Assembly: GCA_023406895.1 (NCBI GenBank)
Contig: JAEXTV010000005.1
Location: 23,353 to 87,352, forward strand
DNA length: 64,000 nt
Source of the DNA: Bacillota bacterium
GTDB taxonomy: Bacteria > Bacillota > Clostridia > Christensenellales > SZUA-584
Reading direction: 5' to 3'
The notes beneath the pieces were generated by a model. It did not search any database. It worked only from the letters and a program-made list of their open reading frames with translations, and was not told the origin of the DNA. Positions 7,655 to 15,854 of this stretch are shown in pieces (the stretch's first letter is position 1; every line of letters begins with the position of its first letter). A program made the position numbers and the translations under genes.

Positions 7655-8787
7655 TCAGAAAATCTCTTTGTCTTTTTTTTATCATCGCAATCCTGATTTG
7701 CGGCGGCTGCTGGAACTACCAAGGGCTCGACCAAATGTCTATTGTTTCGGGATTCTCTATCGACATAGACAAAGAGACGGGGCTTTATAAGGTCTCATTC
7801 CAAATCGTTGATTTATCGGGGAACGTGAATGTGGAAGGCATTAATGCGAAAATACTGGAATCCGAAGGAAAGTCGCTTTTCGATGCCTGCAGAAATGCGA
7901 AGACAGCTATTTTGGGCAAGCTCTACTTTGGACATGCGCAGGTTGTGATCATCAGCGACGAAATTGCACGTGAAAAAGACTTAAGAGTTCTTCTCGACTG
8001 GATGCTGCACGATTCCGAAATGCGCGAGACATTAAAGGTTGTGGTCTCCACTGAACAAACGGCGAGTGATGTTTTGGAAAACGAAACCCTTGTTGGGCCA
8101 ATCACCGCATTTGACATCAGCAAATATATTCAAGACGACAACAAGGTGACTCTATCGACATCGTACAAACAGCTTTATGAAATATACAACACGCTTGAAA
8201 CCAAAGGGATTGACTTGACGCTCCCGGCGATATGCACGACAGAAACCGGCGGCAGAACAATTCCGAAATTATGCGGCACGGCGGTTTTTAAAGGAGAAAG
8301 ACTGGCGGGCTATTTAAGCGTTGATGAATCGAAATATTTTCTTTTTGCTGTTGATCATGTGAAAGGCGGTCTGTTGACTTTCCCTGCCAGCGGTGAGGGC
8401 AGTGACAATATCACGCTCGAAATCAATGAGAGTAAAACAGACAGTTCGTATACATACAAAGACGGCAAACTTGTAATAAAGCTTGAACCCCAAACGGATG
8501 TCTTTTTGGCTGAATGTGAAATTCCTGTTGACGTTATGGACAAGCAGACGATAAAAGAACTTGAAAAAAACGCGGCTTTGGTGCTTGCGCAGCGAATGGT
8601 CCAAACCATTCAAAAAGTGCAATCAGAATTCGAAGCCGACATATTCGGCTTTGGCAGTTTGGTTTACAAATCGGACTATGCGCTATGGCAAAAGATCAGC
8701 AAGGACTGGGGTACAATTTTCAAAACGCTGGAGGTTCAGGTGAATGCCAAGGTGAACATTATCAGTTCCTCCTTAATAAAGGAATGA
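7651..8787 (+). CDS. Ger(x)C family spore germination lipoprotein (C subunit)
   Basis: A 378-residue lipoprotein with a short basic N-terminus, a hydrophobic core and a lipobox ending at Cys20 (ICGGC). The sequence after it, WNYQGLDQMSIVSGFSID, is the standard start of mature GerAC-type proteins. Domain layout follows the three-domain C subunits of germinant receptors, which sit on the outer face of the spore inner membrane. The start overlaps the A-subunit stop codon by four bases, so translation is probably coupled. Confidence 0.93.
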   Translation: MIRKSLCLFFIIAILICGGCWNYQGLDQMSIVSGFSIDIDKETGLYKVSFQIVDLSGNVNVEGINAKILESEGKSLFDACRNAKTAILGKLYFGHAQVVIISDEIAREKDLRVLLDWMLHDSEMRETLKVVVSTEQTASDVLENETLVGPITAFDISKYIQDDNKVTLSTSYKQLYEIYNTLETKGIDLTLPAICTTETGGRTIPKLCGTAVFKGERLAGYLSVDESKYFLFAVDHVKGGLLTFPASGEGSDNITLEINESKTDSSYTYKDGKLVIKLEPQTDVFLAECEIPVDVMDKQTIKELEKNAALVLAQRMVQTIQKVQSEFEADIFGFGSLVYKSDYALWQKISKDWGTIFKTLEVQVNAKVNIISSSLIKE

Positions 8788-8800
8788 GAGGAGTCCTTCC

Positions 8801-9016
8801 ATGCTGGTCGGTATGATCCTAGCCCTTTTTGCAGGAGTCGTGTTCATCGATTATATACCTAACAGGAAACGGCGAAAACGGAAGGAAAATATTTTCTATG
8901 GCGTCGTGTTGGCTGTCAGTTTCTGCATCCTGATGCTTTACGGGATGGGGCTTGTTCTTCCCAGCCCCACAACAGCGATAGAAGACGCCGTCAAGGCTAT
9001 TGTTCCGGTTAAATAA
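8801..9016 (+). CDS. Small two-helix membrane protein of germinant receptor operon (D-type subunit)
   Basis: A 71-residue protein with two predicted membrane helices (VGMILALFAGVVFIDYI and YGVVLAVSFCILMLYGMGLVL) separated by a very basic loop (NRKRRKRKEN). GAGAGGAGT precedes its ATG. Small two-helix D subunits are known in some gerA-type operons, where they modulate germination. Position between the C and B genes and the size fit that role; assignment rests on context more than on sequence motifs. Confidence 0.72.
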   Translation: MLVGMILALFAGVVFIDYIPNRKRRKRKENIFYGVVLAVSFCILMLYGMGLVLPSPTTAIEDAVKAIVPVK

Positions 9017-9031
9017 AAAGAGGAGTACCCT

Positions 9032-10126
9032 ATGCCAAAAGAAATGATATCTATGCGTCAGGCATTTTGTATCATCGTCGTCTTCATCTGGGGCAGCAGC
9101 ATTGTCATGGGCATCAGTTCGGAAGCCGGCCAGGATTCTTGGTTTTCCCTGTTGATTGGCTTTATGCTTGCCATCCCCATCTTTTTGATATACAGCCGTG
9201 TAATGCGGCTCTATCCGGAAAAGAATATATTTGCCATTCTTCAAATTGTTTTCGGAAAAATAGCGGGCGGCATCATGATTCTGCTTATGAGTTGGTATGC
9301 GCTGCACCTTTGTTCCATTGTTCTGTGCAACTTCACACAGTTTATTGAGATCGTTGCAATGCCGGAAACACCGCAGCTGCCGCTGTTGATCTTGATGCTG
9401 GCGGTAACGACTTACCTCGCGATGAGCGGCGTGGAGACGTTAGGAAAGTGGTCAATCATCATCATGCCCATCGTCGCCGGCGTTGCTCTATTTACCGTCA
9501 TCACAGCGCTGCATCATATGGATTTCTCCAATATATTGCCCGTCATGTCGCATGATTTCTCAACAATTACGAATGGGGCGCGCAAAGTTTTTTCCTTTCC
9601 TTTTGCGGAGACGGTGCTTTTTTTAGGCGTCGCGGATGTTGTAAAAAGGCAGACCAGCCCGTATAAGCTTTATATCTATGCCTCCGCTTTCGGAGCACTC
9701 ATCCTTCTCATTGTGATGCTGCGCAACATTGAACTGCTTGGCCCATTGTCTCAGATCGAATATTTTCCGTCCTATATTGCTGCGCGCATCATCGATATCG
9801 GGGATGTGCTGACGCGTATTGAAGGCACCATATCGATGAATTTCATACTGACCGGCATCACCAAAATCACGCTTTGTCTGCTTGTTGCCTCCAAAGGCAT
9901 TGCCCATCTGCTTGGCGTCTCCAACTACAGACAGGTCCTCATCCCGTTATCGGTTTTCGCTCTTGCGCTGAGCTCCACGCTGTATAACAGTGCCATGCAG
10001 ATGTTCGGTTTCCTCAGCGTTTACACGTATTATGCGATGCCCTTTCAGGTGTTTATTCCTTTAGCGGTCTGGCTGTTCGCTGAAATTAAAACGAAAAGAC
10101 AAAAAAAGCTGGCAGCACGGCGCTAA
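9032..10126 (+). CDS. GerAB/ArcD/ProY family spore germination permease (B subunit)
   Basis: A 364-residue integral membrane protein of the APC transporter superfamily, with about ten hydrophobic segments. The start (MISMRQAFCIIVVFIWGSSI) and the FPFAETVLFLG segment near the middle are typical of GerAB proteins, which bind the germinant in the spore inner membrane. AGAGGAG precedes its ATG. It completes an A-C-D-B operon, a complete receptor set. The last residues are very basic. Confidence 0.93.
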   Translation: MPKEMISMRQAFCIIVVFIWGSSIVMGISSEAGQDSWFSLLIGFMLAIPIFLIYSRVMRLYPEKNIFAILQIVFGKIAGGIMILLMSWYALHLCSIVLCNFTQFIEIVAMPETPQLPLLILMLAVTTYLAMSGVETLGKWSIIIMPIVAGVALFTVITALHHMDFSNILPVMSHDFSTITNGARKVFSFPFAETVLFLGVADVVKRQTSPYKLYIYASAFGALILLIVMLRNIELLGPLSQIEYFPSYIAARIIDIGDVLTRIEGTISMNFILTGITKITLCLLVASKGIAHLLGVSNYRQVLIPLSVFALALSSTLYNSAMQMFGFLSVYTYYAMPFQVFIPLAVWLFAEIKTKRQKKLAARR

Positions 10127-10154
10127 ACCCATACTGCCAGCGTTGTGTTTTCCT

Positions 10155-10577
10155 CTATTTTACCTTTGCTGTGACACTTACCTCAATATTCCCGCGCGTC
10201 GCATTGGAATACGGGCACACTGTGTGCGCTTCTTTCACGATATCGGCGGCCGTCTCTAGGTCCGTACCGGCCAATGTCACCACGATATCGGCGGCAAGTG
10301 AATAACCGCCCGCATCATTGCGGCCGATCCCCACCGTCACCTCCACATCCGGCGGATCAAGCGTGAGCTTGCGCACACGCAGCACATGCTGCACCGCGCT
10401 GCCAAAGCAGGCTGAATACCCTGCTGCAAACAGCTGCTCGGGGTTCACACCCTGCGGCTTGGTTCCACCCATTTCCCGCGGCGTTGCCATTTCAAAGCTT
10501 AAAGGACTGCCTTGTACCTTCACCTGCCCGTCACGGCCGCCAGTGGCCAGGGCTGTAGTGCTGTAAGAAATTTTCAT
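10155..10577 (-). CDS. ohr: Organic hydroperoxide resistance protein, Ohr/OsmC family
   Basis: With the start at 10577 (AAGGAGGTTA upstream) the protein is 140 residues, the normal Ohr length; a longer open frame upstream has no support. Both redox cysteines are present, in YSACFGSAVQHV and HTVCPYSNATRGN, as is the GGTKPQGVNPEQLFAAGYSACF block that separates Ohr from OsmC. Ohr reduces organic hydroperoxides using a dithiol cofactor, in the cytoplasm. The gene faces the germination operon tail-to-tail. No OhrR regulator lies beside it. Confidence 0.93.
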   Translation of the reverse strand: MKISYSTTALATGGRDGQVKVQGSPLSFEMATPREMGGTKPQGVNPEQLFAAGYSACFGSAVQHVLRVRKLTLDPPDVEVTVGIGRNDAGGYSLAADIVVTLAGTDLETAADIVKEAHTVCPYSNATRGNIEVSVTAKVK

Positions 10578-10593
10578 GGTAACCTCCTTGTTA

Positions 10594-10932
10594 TTAAATA
10601 CGGTAGCGTGAAAGTGCGTTAGCCACCACATTCGAAAAGTTTTTGGAAGCACCCCAGTCAAAACGGAAGATACCTTCTCCGCCGCCCCCGCTGATTGAGT
10701 GGACACGTGTCCGTCCCGTCAAATCATCTATGACGACGGTCAGCGTCAAACGGTTGCCCGCGCGGTAATAATGTTTTTCATAAACGAGCACCACAAAACC
10801 GCCGCCCTGCGGCGCAGACACACCATAGTGGTCGATGCACTCTCCGGTAATGCTTCCTTTTACCACTGCCTCGTTGATCACATTGATTGTATTCTGTACA
10901 TCCAGCGAAACAAAGAATGTATCGTCCCCCAC
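10594..10932 (-). CDS. DUF6054-like conserved protein
   Basis: About 112 residues. The GTG at 10932 is preferred to the TTG at 10938, because GGAGG abuts the TTG but is six bases from the GTG. The second half carries VHSISGGGGEGIFRFDWGAS, a Gly-rich turn that I associate with the DUF6054 family; this name is from memory and not certain. No signal peptide or membrane helix. It lies 16 bases upstream of ohr on the same strand, so the two may be cotranscribed. Function unknown. Confidence 0.7.
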   Translation of the reverse strand: MGDDTFFVSLDVQNTINVINEAVVKGSITGECIDHYGVSAPQGGGFVVLVYEKHYYRAGNRLTLTVVIDDLTGRTRVHSISGGGGEGIFRFDWGASKNFSNVVANALSRYRI

Positions 10933-11170
10933 CTTCAACCTCCGAAAAACGGAATGACTCCATTGATTAATGGATTATACCATATCCATCCGCTTTTCTC
11001 CAGAATGCAAACTGTGAAATAACAAGGAGTGCCGGTGTTTTCGTATTCTGCAGTGAGAAGATTTGAAATCGTACCGCTATTATAAGATTCAGTAAGAAAA
11101 CATCGCCTCAATCTGTACAATGACGGCGTTTTTGCTCCTTCAGCGCCTGCAAAAAGAGGCTGACTTTTCA

Positions 11171-11395
11171 TTACTCCGTACGGTCTTCGTCATATCCCAT
11201 CAGCATTTGTGCTTCCGCCTGCGAAATCTGTTCACATTGGCCGGTTGTCTCGCCGTCCGTCTCGTGAATACGGTCAGCCAGGATCTGGTTTCTGTCAACC
11301 TCCCACTTCCCCGTCGCGCTGTTAAAGATGTATGTGGTCTTGCCGTCATCCTTTGCCACCGTATCCAAATCGTGAAGCTTATAATAAACCGTCAT
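11171..11395 (-). CDS. Hypothetical 74-residue protein
   Basis: A small acidic protein (MTVYYKLHDLDTVAKDDGKT...) with a conserved-looking TTYIFNSATGKWEVDRNQIL core and an Asp/Glu-rich tail. AAAGGAC precedes the ATG. I do not recognise the family. Similar small cytoplasmic proteins accompany phage-like gene clusters, and the genes upstream on this strand look phage-derived. Confidence 0.6.
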   Translation of the reverse strand: MTVYYKLHDLDTVAKDDGKTTYIFNSATGKWEVDRNQILADRIHETDGETTGQCEQISQAEAQMLMGYDEDRTE

Positions 11396-11461
11396 TGCTC
11401 TTGTCCTTTTCCTTTTTTCAGCTATTGTGCCCCGGCCTGCATCCTTTCATGCATCGGTGAG

Positions 11462-11950
11462 TCATCGGCTGCTTGCCGAATAAACAGCCACCCGCGCACC
11501 GCCTTCGTTAATCACACGCTCAATCTTTTTAAGCGCCGACACCCTGAGCCTCCCACATGTGGCCACCGAGCAGTAAAGCCGCTGAGACGCGGCTTCCACA
11601 CTGCGCGCCTCGAAATACCGCAGCCTGATATAGCCTGCTTCGGGCGCGGAAAGCCCTGCTTCCTCCACTGCCCGCTCGATATCCGCCAGCCTGCGTCGTT
11701 CATCTTTGAGCCGTTTTTCAATGCTGAGCATCTCGGCATAAAACTGATCCACAGCGATCACAGCGGCGCGTTCCACGGGGCTGCTGATGCTGCGATGTTT
11801 TATCTGTGTCTTCACATAGCCATCCGTCACAGGCAGGCTGTCAAGACTATGCTCATAGGCTTGGCGCGCCGCCGTTAAATCCATCATCAGCCGTCCGATG
11901 CTGCGTGTGGCATACCAATAATCTTTTAAAAACCTTTCAGCGTCTATCAT
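11462..11950 (-). CDS. Phage-type ArpU/RinA-like regulator, sigma-70 region 4-like
   Basis: A 162-residue protein, mostly helical. The last third (LSAPEAGYIRLRYFEARSVEAAS... CSVATCGRLRVSALKKIERVI) has the pattern of a sigma-70 region 4 helix-turn-helix, as in phage late regulators of the ArpU/RinA group (DUF1492-like). Those proteins switch on late genes or packaging. AAGGGGAAG lies upstream of the ATG. It belongs to the short minus-strand cluster read away from the operator region at 12.6 kb. Confidence 0.6.
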   Translation of the reverse strand: MIDAERFLKDYWYATRSIGRLMMDLTAARQAYEHSLDSLPVTDGYVKTQIKHRSISSPVERAAVIAVDQFYAEMLSIEKRLKDERRRLADIERAVEEAGLSAPEAGYIRLRYFEARSVEAASQRLYCSVATCGRLRVSALKKIERVINEGGARVAVYSASSR

Positions 11951-11966
11951 TTGCCGCTTCCCCTTT

Positions 11967-12173
11967 CTAAAGCCATTGTCCAGGCCCGGCTAAGCGCTTT
12001 TTAGAAAGCGTTTCAAACTCGCGCCACGCAAACCTGCCCGAACATTCCAAACAGATATCTTTTTCTTCGTAAACGTAATACAAATATCCATGCCGGATAT
12101 CACCGCCGCAATAATCACATCTCAGCACCACAGGCGGTTCTGCCGTTTCTCCCGCAAATCTGTCGTCAGTCAT
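11967..12173 (-). CDS. Small zinc-ribbon-like protein
   Basis: A 68-residue protein with CDYCGGDI and CLECSGRF about 25 residues apart, a four-cysteine zinc-binding layout, and a YLYYVYEEKDIC stretch between. Proteins of this form occur in phage and prophage early regions. It overlaps the upstream gene by eight bases, so they are in one transcript. Confidence 0.6.
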   Translation of the reverse strand: MTDDRFAGETAEPPVVLRCDYCGGDIRHGYLYYVYEEKDICLECSGRFAWREFETLSKKRLAGPGQWL

Positions 12174-12354
12174 CTGTCGCTGTCCTCCGGCCTTGATTCA
12201 TCTCATCCGCCTCGCCCATCGCAAGCTCCGTCAGAACCAATGCGGCAGTCGCAATTCTCCTGTCTTTGGTTTTGAGGTACGCTTCTTTTGTCAGTTTGAT
12301 CGCTTCTGCCAGCGCATACAGTTTAAATGCAGACGTTTTATCAATATCGCTCAT
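12166..12354 (-). CDS. Hypothetical 62-residue protein, prophage-like cluster
   Basis: A small helical protein (MSDIDKTSAFKLYALAEAIK...) with no motif I recognise. GAGGAG lies upstream of its ATG. It overlaps the XRE gene upstream by 14 bases and the zinc-ribbon gene downstream by eight, so it is the middle gene of the minus-strand operon that starts at the Cro-like regulator. Confidence 0.55.
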   Translation of the reverse strand: MSDIDKTSAFKLYALAEAIKLTKEAYLKTKDRRIATAALVLTELAMGEADEMNQGRRTATDD

Positions 12355-12574
12355 ATCGCCCGCTCCTCACCTTTTTTTCCGCATAAAACAGACGGAACAT
12401 GTCATTCTCGGAAATATTGAGAATCTTGGCAATGCGCAGCGCGACCTCAGGCGACGGGCATCGCACGCCGCTTTCAATATCCGAATAATACCCTTGAGAT
12501 ATGCCGGCACACCGTGATATCTTGGTTTGTGTAAAGTTCGCTTCTTCACGAAGCATCGCCAGCCCAATTCGCAT
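12341..12574 (-). CDS. XRE-family DNA-binding protein (Cro-like)
   Basis: A 77-residue protein made almost entirely of one helix-turn-helix domain (FTQTKISRCAGISQGYYSDIESGVRCPS). GGAGGTCAA lies just before the ATG. It is divergent from another XRE gene at 12721, and four related operator sites lie between them: the usual layout of a phage lysis/lysogeny switch, where the short protein acts like Cro. Confidence 0.82.
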   Translation of the reverse strand: MRIGLAMLREEANFTQTKISRCAGISQGYYSDIESGVRCPSPEVALRIAKILNISENDMFRLFYAEKKVRSGRYERY

Positions 12575-12589
12575 AACTTGACCTCCAAA

Positions 12590-12697
12590 ATAGCTTTTAG
12601 CTATAATTTAGCCAAAATTAGGGATAATGTCAATAGCTTTAAGCTATACTATACAAATCTATCGCTTAGAGCTATAATTGCAATAACAGTGAGCTAT
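12590..12697. promoter_or_regulatory. Operator array between divergent XRE regulators (four 15-bp dyads)
   Basis: Four sites fit ATAGCTTTnAGCTAT: 12590-12604 (ATAGCTTTTAGCTAT), 12633-12647 (ATAGCTTTAAGCTAT), 12661-12675 (ATCGCTTAGAGCTAT) and 12683-12697 (ATAACAGTGAGCTAT). The first two are almost perfect inverted repeats; the latter two keep the right half-site. They cover the region where the promoters for both regulators must be. Confidence 0.75.
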
Positions 12698-12720
12698 TAT
12701 ATCCAAAGGAGATAACGCAG

Positions 12721-13089
12721 ATGAATGACCTTCCCGAAAGAATCAGTCAAAAGCGTAAGACACAGGGTTTCACACAGTCTCAGCTTGCCAAACGCGTCGG
12801 CATTACCCAGGCCTTTCTTGCCGAGATTGAAAAGGGCCGCAAGCGACCCTCACTTGAGGTTCTGGAAAAACTGTGCGATGCGCTTCGGTGCTCTGCCGAC
12901 TATCTGCTTGGTATTACGCCAAACCGTCAATCCATGGTCCTGCAGGAATGTGAGCCTGAGCCGACTCTGTTAAGCCGGGGAATCACAACGGAAATGCTTG
13001 ACGAAATCGCTGCCCGCAATATCAGCCCCGACGAGTTCAGGCTGGCAATCAAGCTGGCACAAACCATGAAAGAGGACGGCAAATCATAA
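12721..13089 (+). CDS. XRE-family transcriptional repressor (CI-like)
   Basis: A 122-residue protein with an N-terminal helix-turn-helix (FTQSQLAKRVGITQAFLAEIEKGRKRPSLEVLEKLC, given here in outline as residues 17-51) and a short C-terminal tail instead of a peptidase domain. AAAGGAG precedes the ATG. Lacking the S24 domain, it would not be self-cleaved in the SOS response; regulation would need another route. It probably binds the operator array just upstream. Confidence 0.82.
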   Translation: MNDLPERISQKRKTQGFTQSQLAKRVGITQAFLAEIEKGRKRPSLEVLEKLCDALRCSADYLLGITPNRQSMVLQECEPEPTLLSRGITTEMLDEIAARNISPDEFRLAIKLAQTMKEDGKS

Positions 13090-13643
13090 ACCGCATCATG
13101 TTATCATCTTTGACCTCACCACGGCTCCTTATTTCTCTAATCAATCGAACGTTTGTTCTCATTTTAGCATATATGTGTCCATTTTTTAGGATAGTTAAAG
13201 GGAGCTTAAAATCTAAAAATGAAAAGGCAAACGCAAAGATCACCCCACATTTACCCTTGCAAACATGCACTGGACACCATCTCACATTGGCCCGCTATCA
13301 AACAGTTGACATCAGCTGGCCGTAACCGCATTAAACGCTCATGTAAATAATGATTAAATAAAGAAAGATGAATGGGTGAGCAGATTTCGTATTTTGAGAT
13401 GGGAGTAATTGACGAATTGCGGCGCTGTCTTGAGATGTCAGCAAAACAGCAAAACGCGAAACAAAAACGTCGATACAGTGTTTTGAGTTATCAACGGATC
13501 TCTGCTCGCTTATCATAGATCATGTATAACTGCGCATAAAATTTGAAATAGAGTTCGTGTGACAGGCACTTAACTTGCCGCCATATTCTGCGAATGGTAT
13601 AATGAGCTATCAATCAATTTTAGAAATTTGAGGTGACTACGCC
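13090..13643. other. Intergenic region with an SOS-type box
   Basis: No convincing gene. GAACGTTTGTTC at 13147-13158 matches the Gram-positive LexA box GAAC-N4-GTTC exactly. A 43-residue frame (13219-13350) follows about 60 bases later but its ribosome site (AAAGGGAG) is too far from the ATG to be convincing. The rest is A+T-richer than the flanks. Confidence 0.45.
13147..13158. promoter_or_regulatory. Candidate LexA (SOS) box
   Basis: A perfect palindromic match to GAAC-N4-GTTC, beside a prophage-like regulatory module. No clear SOS gene follows, so the gene it served may have been lost. Confidence 0.45.
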
Positions 13644-14258
13644 ATGTTTAACCGTGCCGAGATTAAACAAAACGCCAAAGCCGCTTTCCAAGCCCAATAC
13701 GGTCTGTCCGTCGGCGTTTATGTGCTTTTCGCGATTGTCTCCGCCGTCGCGTCGGGCATCACCGCAGGGCTCGGGGCCTTGTTGATAATGCCGCCGCTGA
13801 TGGTGGGTTACAGTTCTTTTGCCATGCGTATTTACAAGCGGGAAACCGCCGATGTCGGTGATATGTTTACAGACGGGTTTACAGATTACGGGCGCAACCT
13901 TGGCGGCATGCTTTGGATGGAGCTTTTTGTCTTTCTGTGGTCGCTGCTGTTTGTGATTCCCGGCATAGTGAAGGCGCTGGCTTATTCGATGACGCCCTAC
14001 ATCCTTGCCGATTGCCCGAATGTGCGCCCCACAGACGCGATTAAGCTCTCCATGCGCATGACGCTCGGGCACAAAGGCGGCATTTTCGTCATGCTGCTCA
14101 GCTTCCTCGGGTGGGCCATTCTCTCAGCGCTCACAGCCGGCATACTGCAGATTGTTTACGTTGGGCCATATATCAGCACAAGCTTCGCCGGCCTTTACGT
14201 CGATCTCAAAGCGAAGGCCTTAAGCAGCGGCATCATTAAACCGGAAGAGCTGGCTTAA
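13644..14258 (+). CDS. DUF975 family integral membrane protein
   Basis: A 204-residue membrane protein with about five hydrophobic segments. It opens FNRAEIKQNAKAAFQAQYG, the family start, and carries the conserved LFVIPGIVKALAYSMTPYILAD segment followed by a short region with amphipathic helices (AIKLSMRMTLGHK). GAGGTGA lies upstream of the ATG. Function is unknown; family members are widespread in Bacillota. It separates two parts of the phage-like region, suggesting that the prophage is decayed or that two remnants flank a resident gene. Confidence 0.88.
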   Translation: MFNRAEIKQNAKAAFQAQYGLSVGVYVLFAIVSAVASGITAGLGALLIMPPLMVGYSSFAMRIYKRETADVGDMFTDGFTDYGRNLGGMLWMELFVFLWSLLFVIPGIVKALAYSMTPYILADCPNVRPTDAIKLSMRMTLGHKGGIFVMLLSFLGWAILSALTAGILQIVYVGPYISTSFAGLYVDLKAKALSSGIIKPEELA

Positions 14259-14310
14259 AACAGAATCAGGGACAATATTGGCCCGAAAAACATCCCATAT
14301 GCAAGTAAAA

Positions 14311-14335
14311 GCCGGAAGATCTCTTCCGGCTTTTC
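14311..14335 (+). terminator. Terminator after the DUF975 gene
   Basis: GCCGGAAGA and TCTTCCGGC form a perfect 9-bp stem with a two-base centre, flanked by AAAA and TTTT, so it may work in both directions. Bases 14336-14583 show no convincing gene. Confidence 0.85.
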
Positions 14336-14583
14336 GCATGTTGCAAACGCTGCCATCAAGCCGTGTCTGCAAGCAGCTTCGAACTCAGAATACTCACAGT
14401 CTAAAAACAATTGGCAAGAGATGCTTTCAGCTTCGATGTCACGCCGCTCTGTCTTTTGCCATGACAAGAAACGATGTAGTCAATGAACACCAAAAAGAAG
14501 TCATCCGCCGATACAAGCCATCCGCCCAGCGGCTTCGCTTTCGTTTCCGCGGGAGGCTGCACCGATGCAATTCGTTTCCGGCA

Positions 14584-15159
14584 TTATGATCTTTTCAGGC
14601 TGACGCCCGTCATGGCTTTAAATTGCGCCGCTGTGATCAGCCTTTTTAAATAAAGGTTATATGCCTGCTTAAAAATGTCCTGCTGCTCATCGTCGTGCAT
14701 CTTCTGCGCTTTCAGATCATAATCGGCCTGCCATTGGTTCTGCCTGATCAGCGCATCGCTGAGCGACGCCGCGTTCTTAGCCTCAATGCCTGCCATGTCC
14801 GCATCGTACTTTGTGGCGAGATTCGCGAGCGCCAGATTCACGTGATCCGTATAATCCTGCTGCTGCCGCGACGCGTCACCGAGTGTCTCCAGCAATGCCG
14901 CCGCGTTGCGCTGCTGCAAGGTCTGCGATGCGCCGCCCTCTCCTGACAACCCCATGTTGGCCACATTCTCGCGCCGTGTGCGCTCCGCGAGCGCGTTGTT
15001 CACATAGGCTTCGTTTTTAAGCTGCTGGTACTGCGCCGCAGCTTCGGTCATTTGCTTTTCATATGCTGCAGAATTCTGGTCGTACCCGGCTTTCAGCTGG
15101 GCTTTCTGTGCGGCGAGGTCCTTGGCATACTGTTCCTCAATCTGCTTTGTGAGGTCCAC
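14584..15159 (-). CDS. Phage-like structural or tail-associated protein
   Basis: A 191-residue, Gln/Ala-rich, mostly helical and probably coiled-coil protein (QIEEQYAKDLAAQKAQLKAG...), ending LYLKRLITAAQFKAMTGVSL, a C-terminal pattern I associate with phage structural proteins. The GTG at 15159 follows the holin stop codon immediately (TAGGTG) with GGGAGGGGAAG upstream. The pairing with a holin supports phage origin. The precise role is not known. Confidence 0.55.
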   Translation of the reverse strand: MDLTKQIEEQYAKDLAAQKAQLKAGYDQNSAAYEKQMTEAAAQYQQLKNEAYVNNALAERTRRENVANMGLSGEGGASQTLQQRNAAALLETLGDASRQQQDYTDHVNLALANLATKYDADMAGIEAKNAASLSDALIRQNQWQADYDLKAQKMHDDEQQDIFKQAYNLYLKRLITAAQFKAMTGVSLKRS

Positions 15160-15546
15160 CTACTTCCCCTCCCTTAAAGCCAGCAGCCGCGCTTCCAGCA
15201 AATTGCTCACATAGGCTGTCAGGTCATCCGCATTGCTGCTTAATACCTCGGCCGATCTTGCGGACAAATCACTTATGAACATATTCATCGCTTTTTCGGC
15301 CACCTCCCGCGCTTCATCCGCGCTCAGTTTCCCATCCATGCTCTTGGCTTTCAGCCCGTCAACCAATGTGGCTTTCAGGCTGGCGACCACGTTATCTGCC
15401 ACCGTTCTCGCCTCGTTCAGAGCCGTCAAAATTGCTTCATTTTCGGTTTTGCTCATCAGCCATGCAAATGCCGCCTTCACAAGCGGTATAATCACCACCG
15501 AAAACAAAAGACCCGCCGCCGCAATCACAATTTGTGTCCAATCCAT
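15160..15546 (-). CDS. Phage holin, LLH family
   Basis: A 128-residue protein with one N-terminal membrane helix (IVIAAAGLLFSVVIIPLVKAAF) followed by a long charged helical tail. This is the layout of the LLH holin superfamily, which permeabilises the membrane at the end of lytic growth. AAAGGAG precedes the ATG. No endolysin gene is next to it, so the lysis module is incomplete. Confidence 0.75.
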   Translation of the reverse strand: MDWTQIVIAAAGLLFSVVIIPLVKAAFAWLMSKTENEAILTALNEARTVADNVVASLKATLVDGLKAKSMDGKLSADEAREVAEKAMNMFISDLSARSAEVLSSNADDLTAYVSNLLEARLLALREGK

Positions 15547-15744
15547 ATCTGTTCTCCTTTCCGGGCAGTATCACGCCCCAAAAAAGGCTACCGCCGGATA
15601 TCTCTCAAGGCCGCTCAAAAGTCGCCCTTTGCCGCCCTGCCGCGTTTAAAAATGTCAACACTATCAAAGTTTAAAGAGAGTCGCCTATGGTTACCGCAAT
15701 TTTGGAAACGTTCGAAAACGAATTCTAACTACCTTTCATGCAAA

Positions 15745-15780
15745 CAGGGTTCCAATCACTTTTTGGTGATTAGAACCCTG
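15745..15780. repeat. Inverted repeat (hairpin)
   Basis: A 15-bp inverted repeat with one G-T pair around a short T-rich loop lies between the holin and the zinc-ribbon gene. It has no T tail in either direction, so terminator function is unclear. Bases 15547-15744 and 15781-15854 show no gene. Confidence 0.6.
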
Positions 15781-15854
15781 CAATGATTACTTTAGTCTAC
15801 TCTATTCCAACCATTGACATAGAGCCTTTATTTTCGCATAACACAGCGGCCGTT

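Noticed and set aside
11120..11878. 252-residue plus-strand frame
   Set aside because: Antisense to two minus-strand genes with proper ribosome sites; composition is Cys/His/Arg-rich and unlike a real protein.
14255..14467. 70-residue minus-strand frame with a hydrophobic end
   Set aside because: It runs through the DUF975 terminator hairpin and has no ribosome site.
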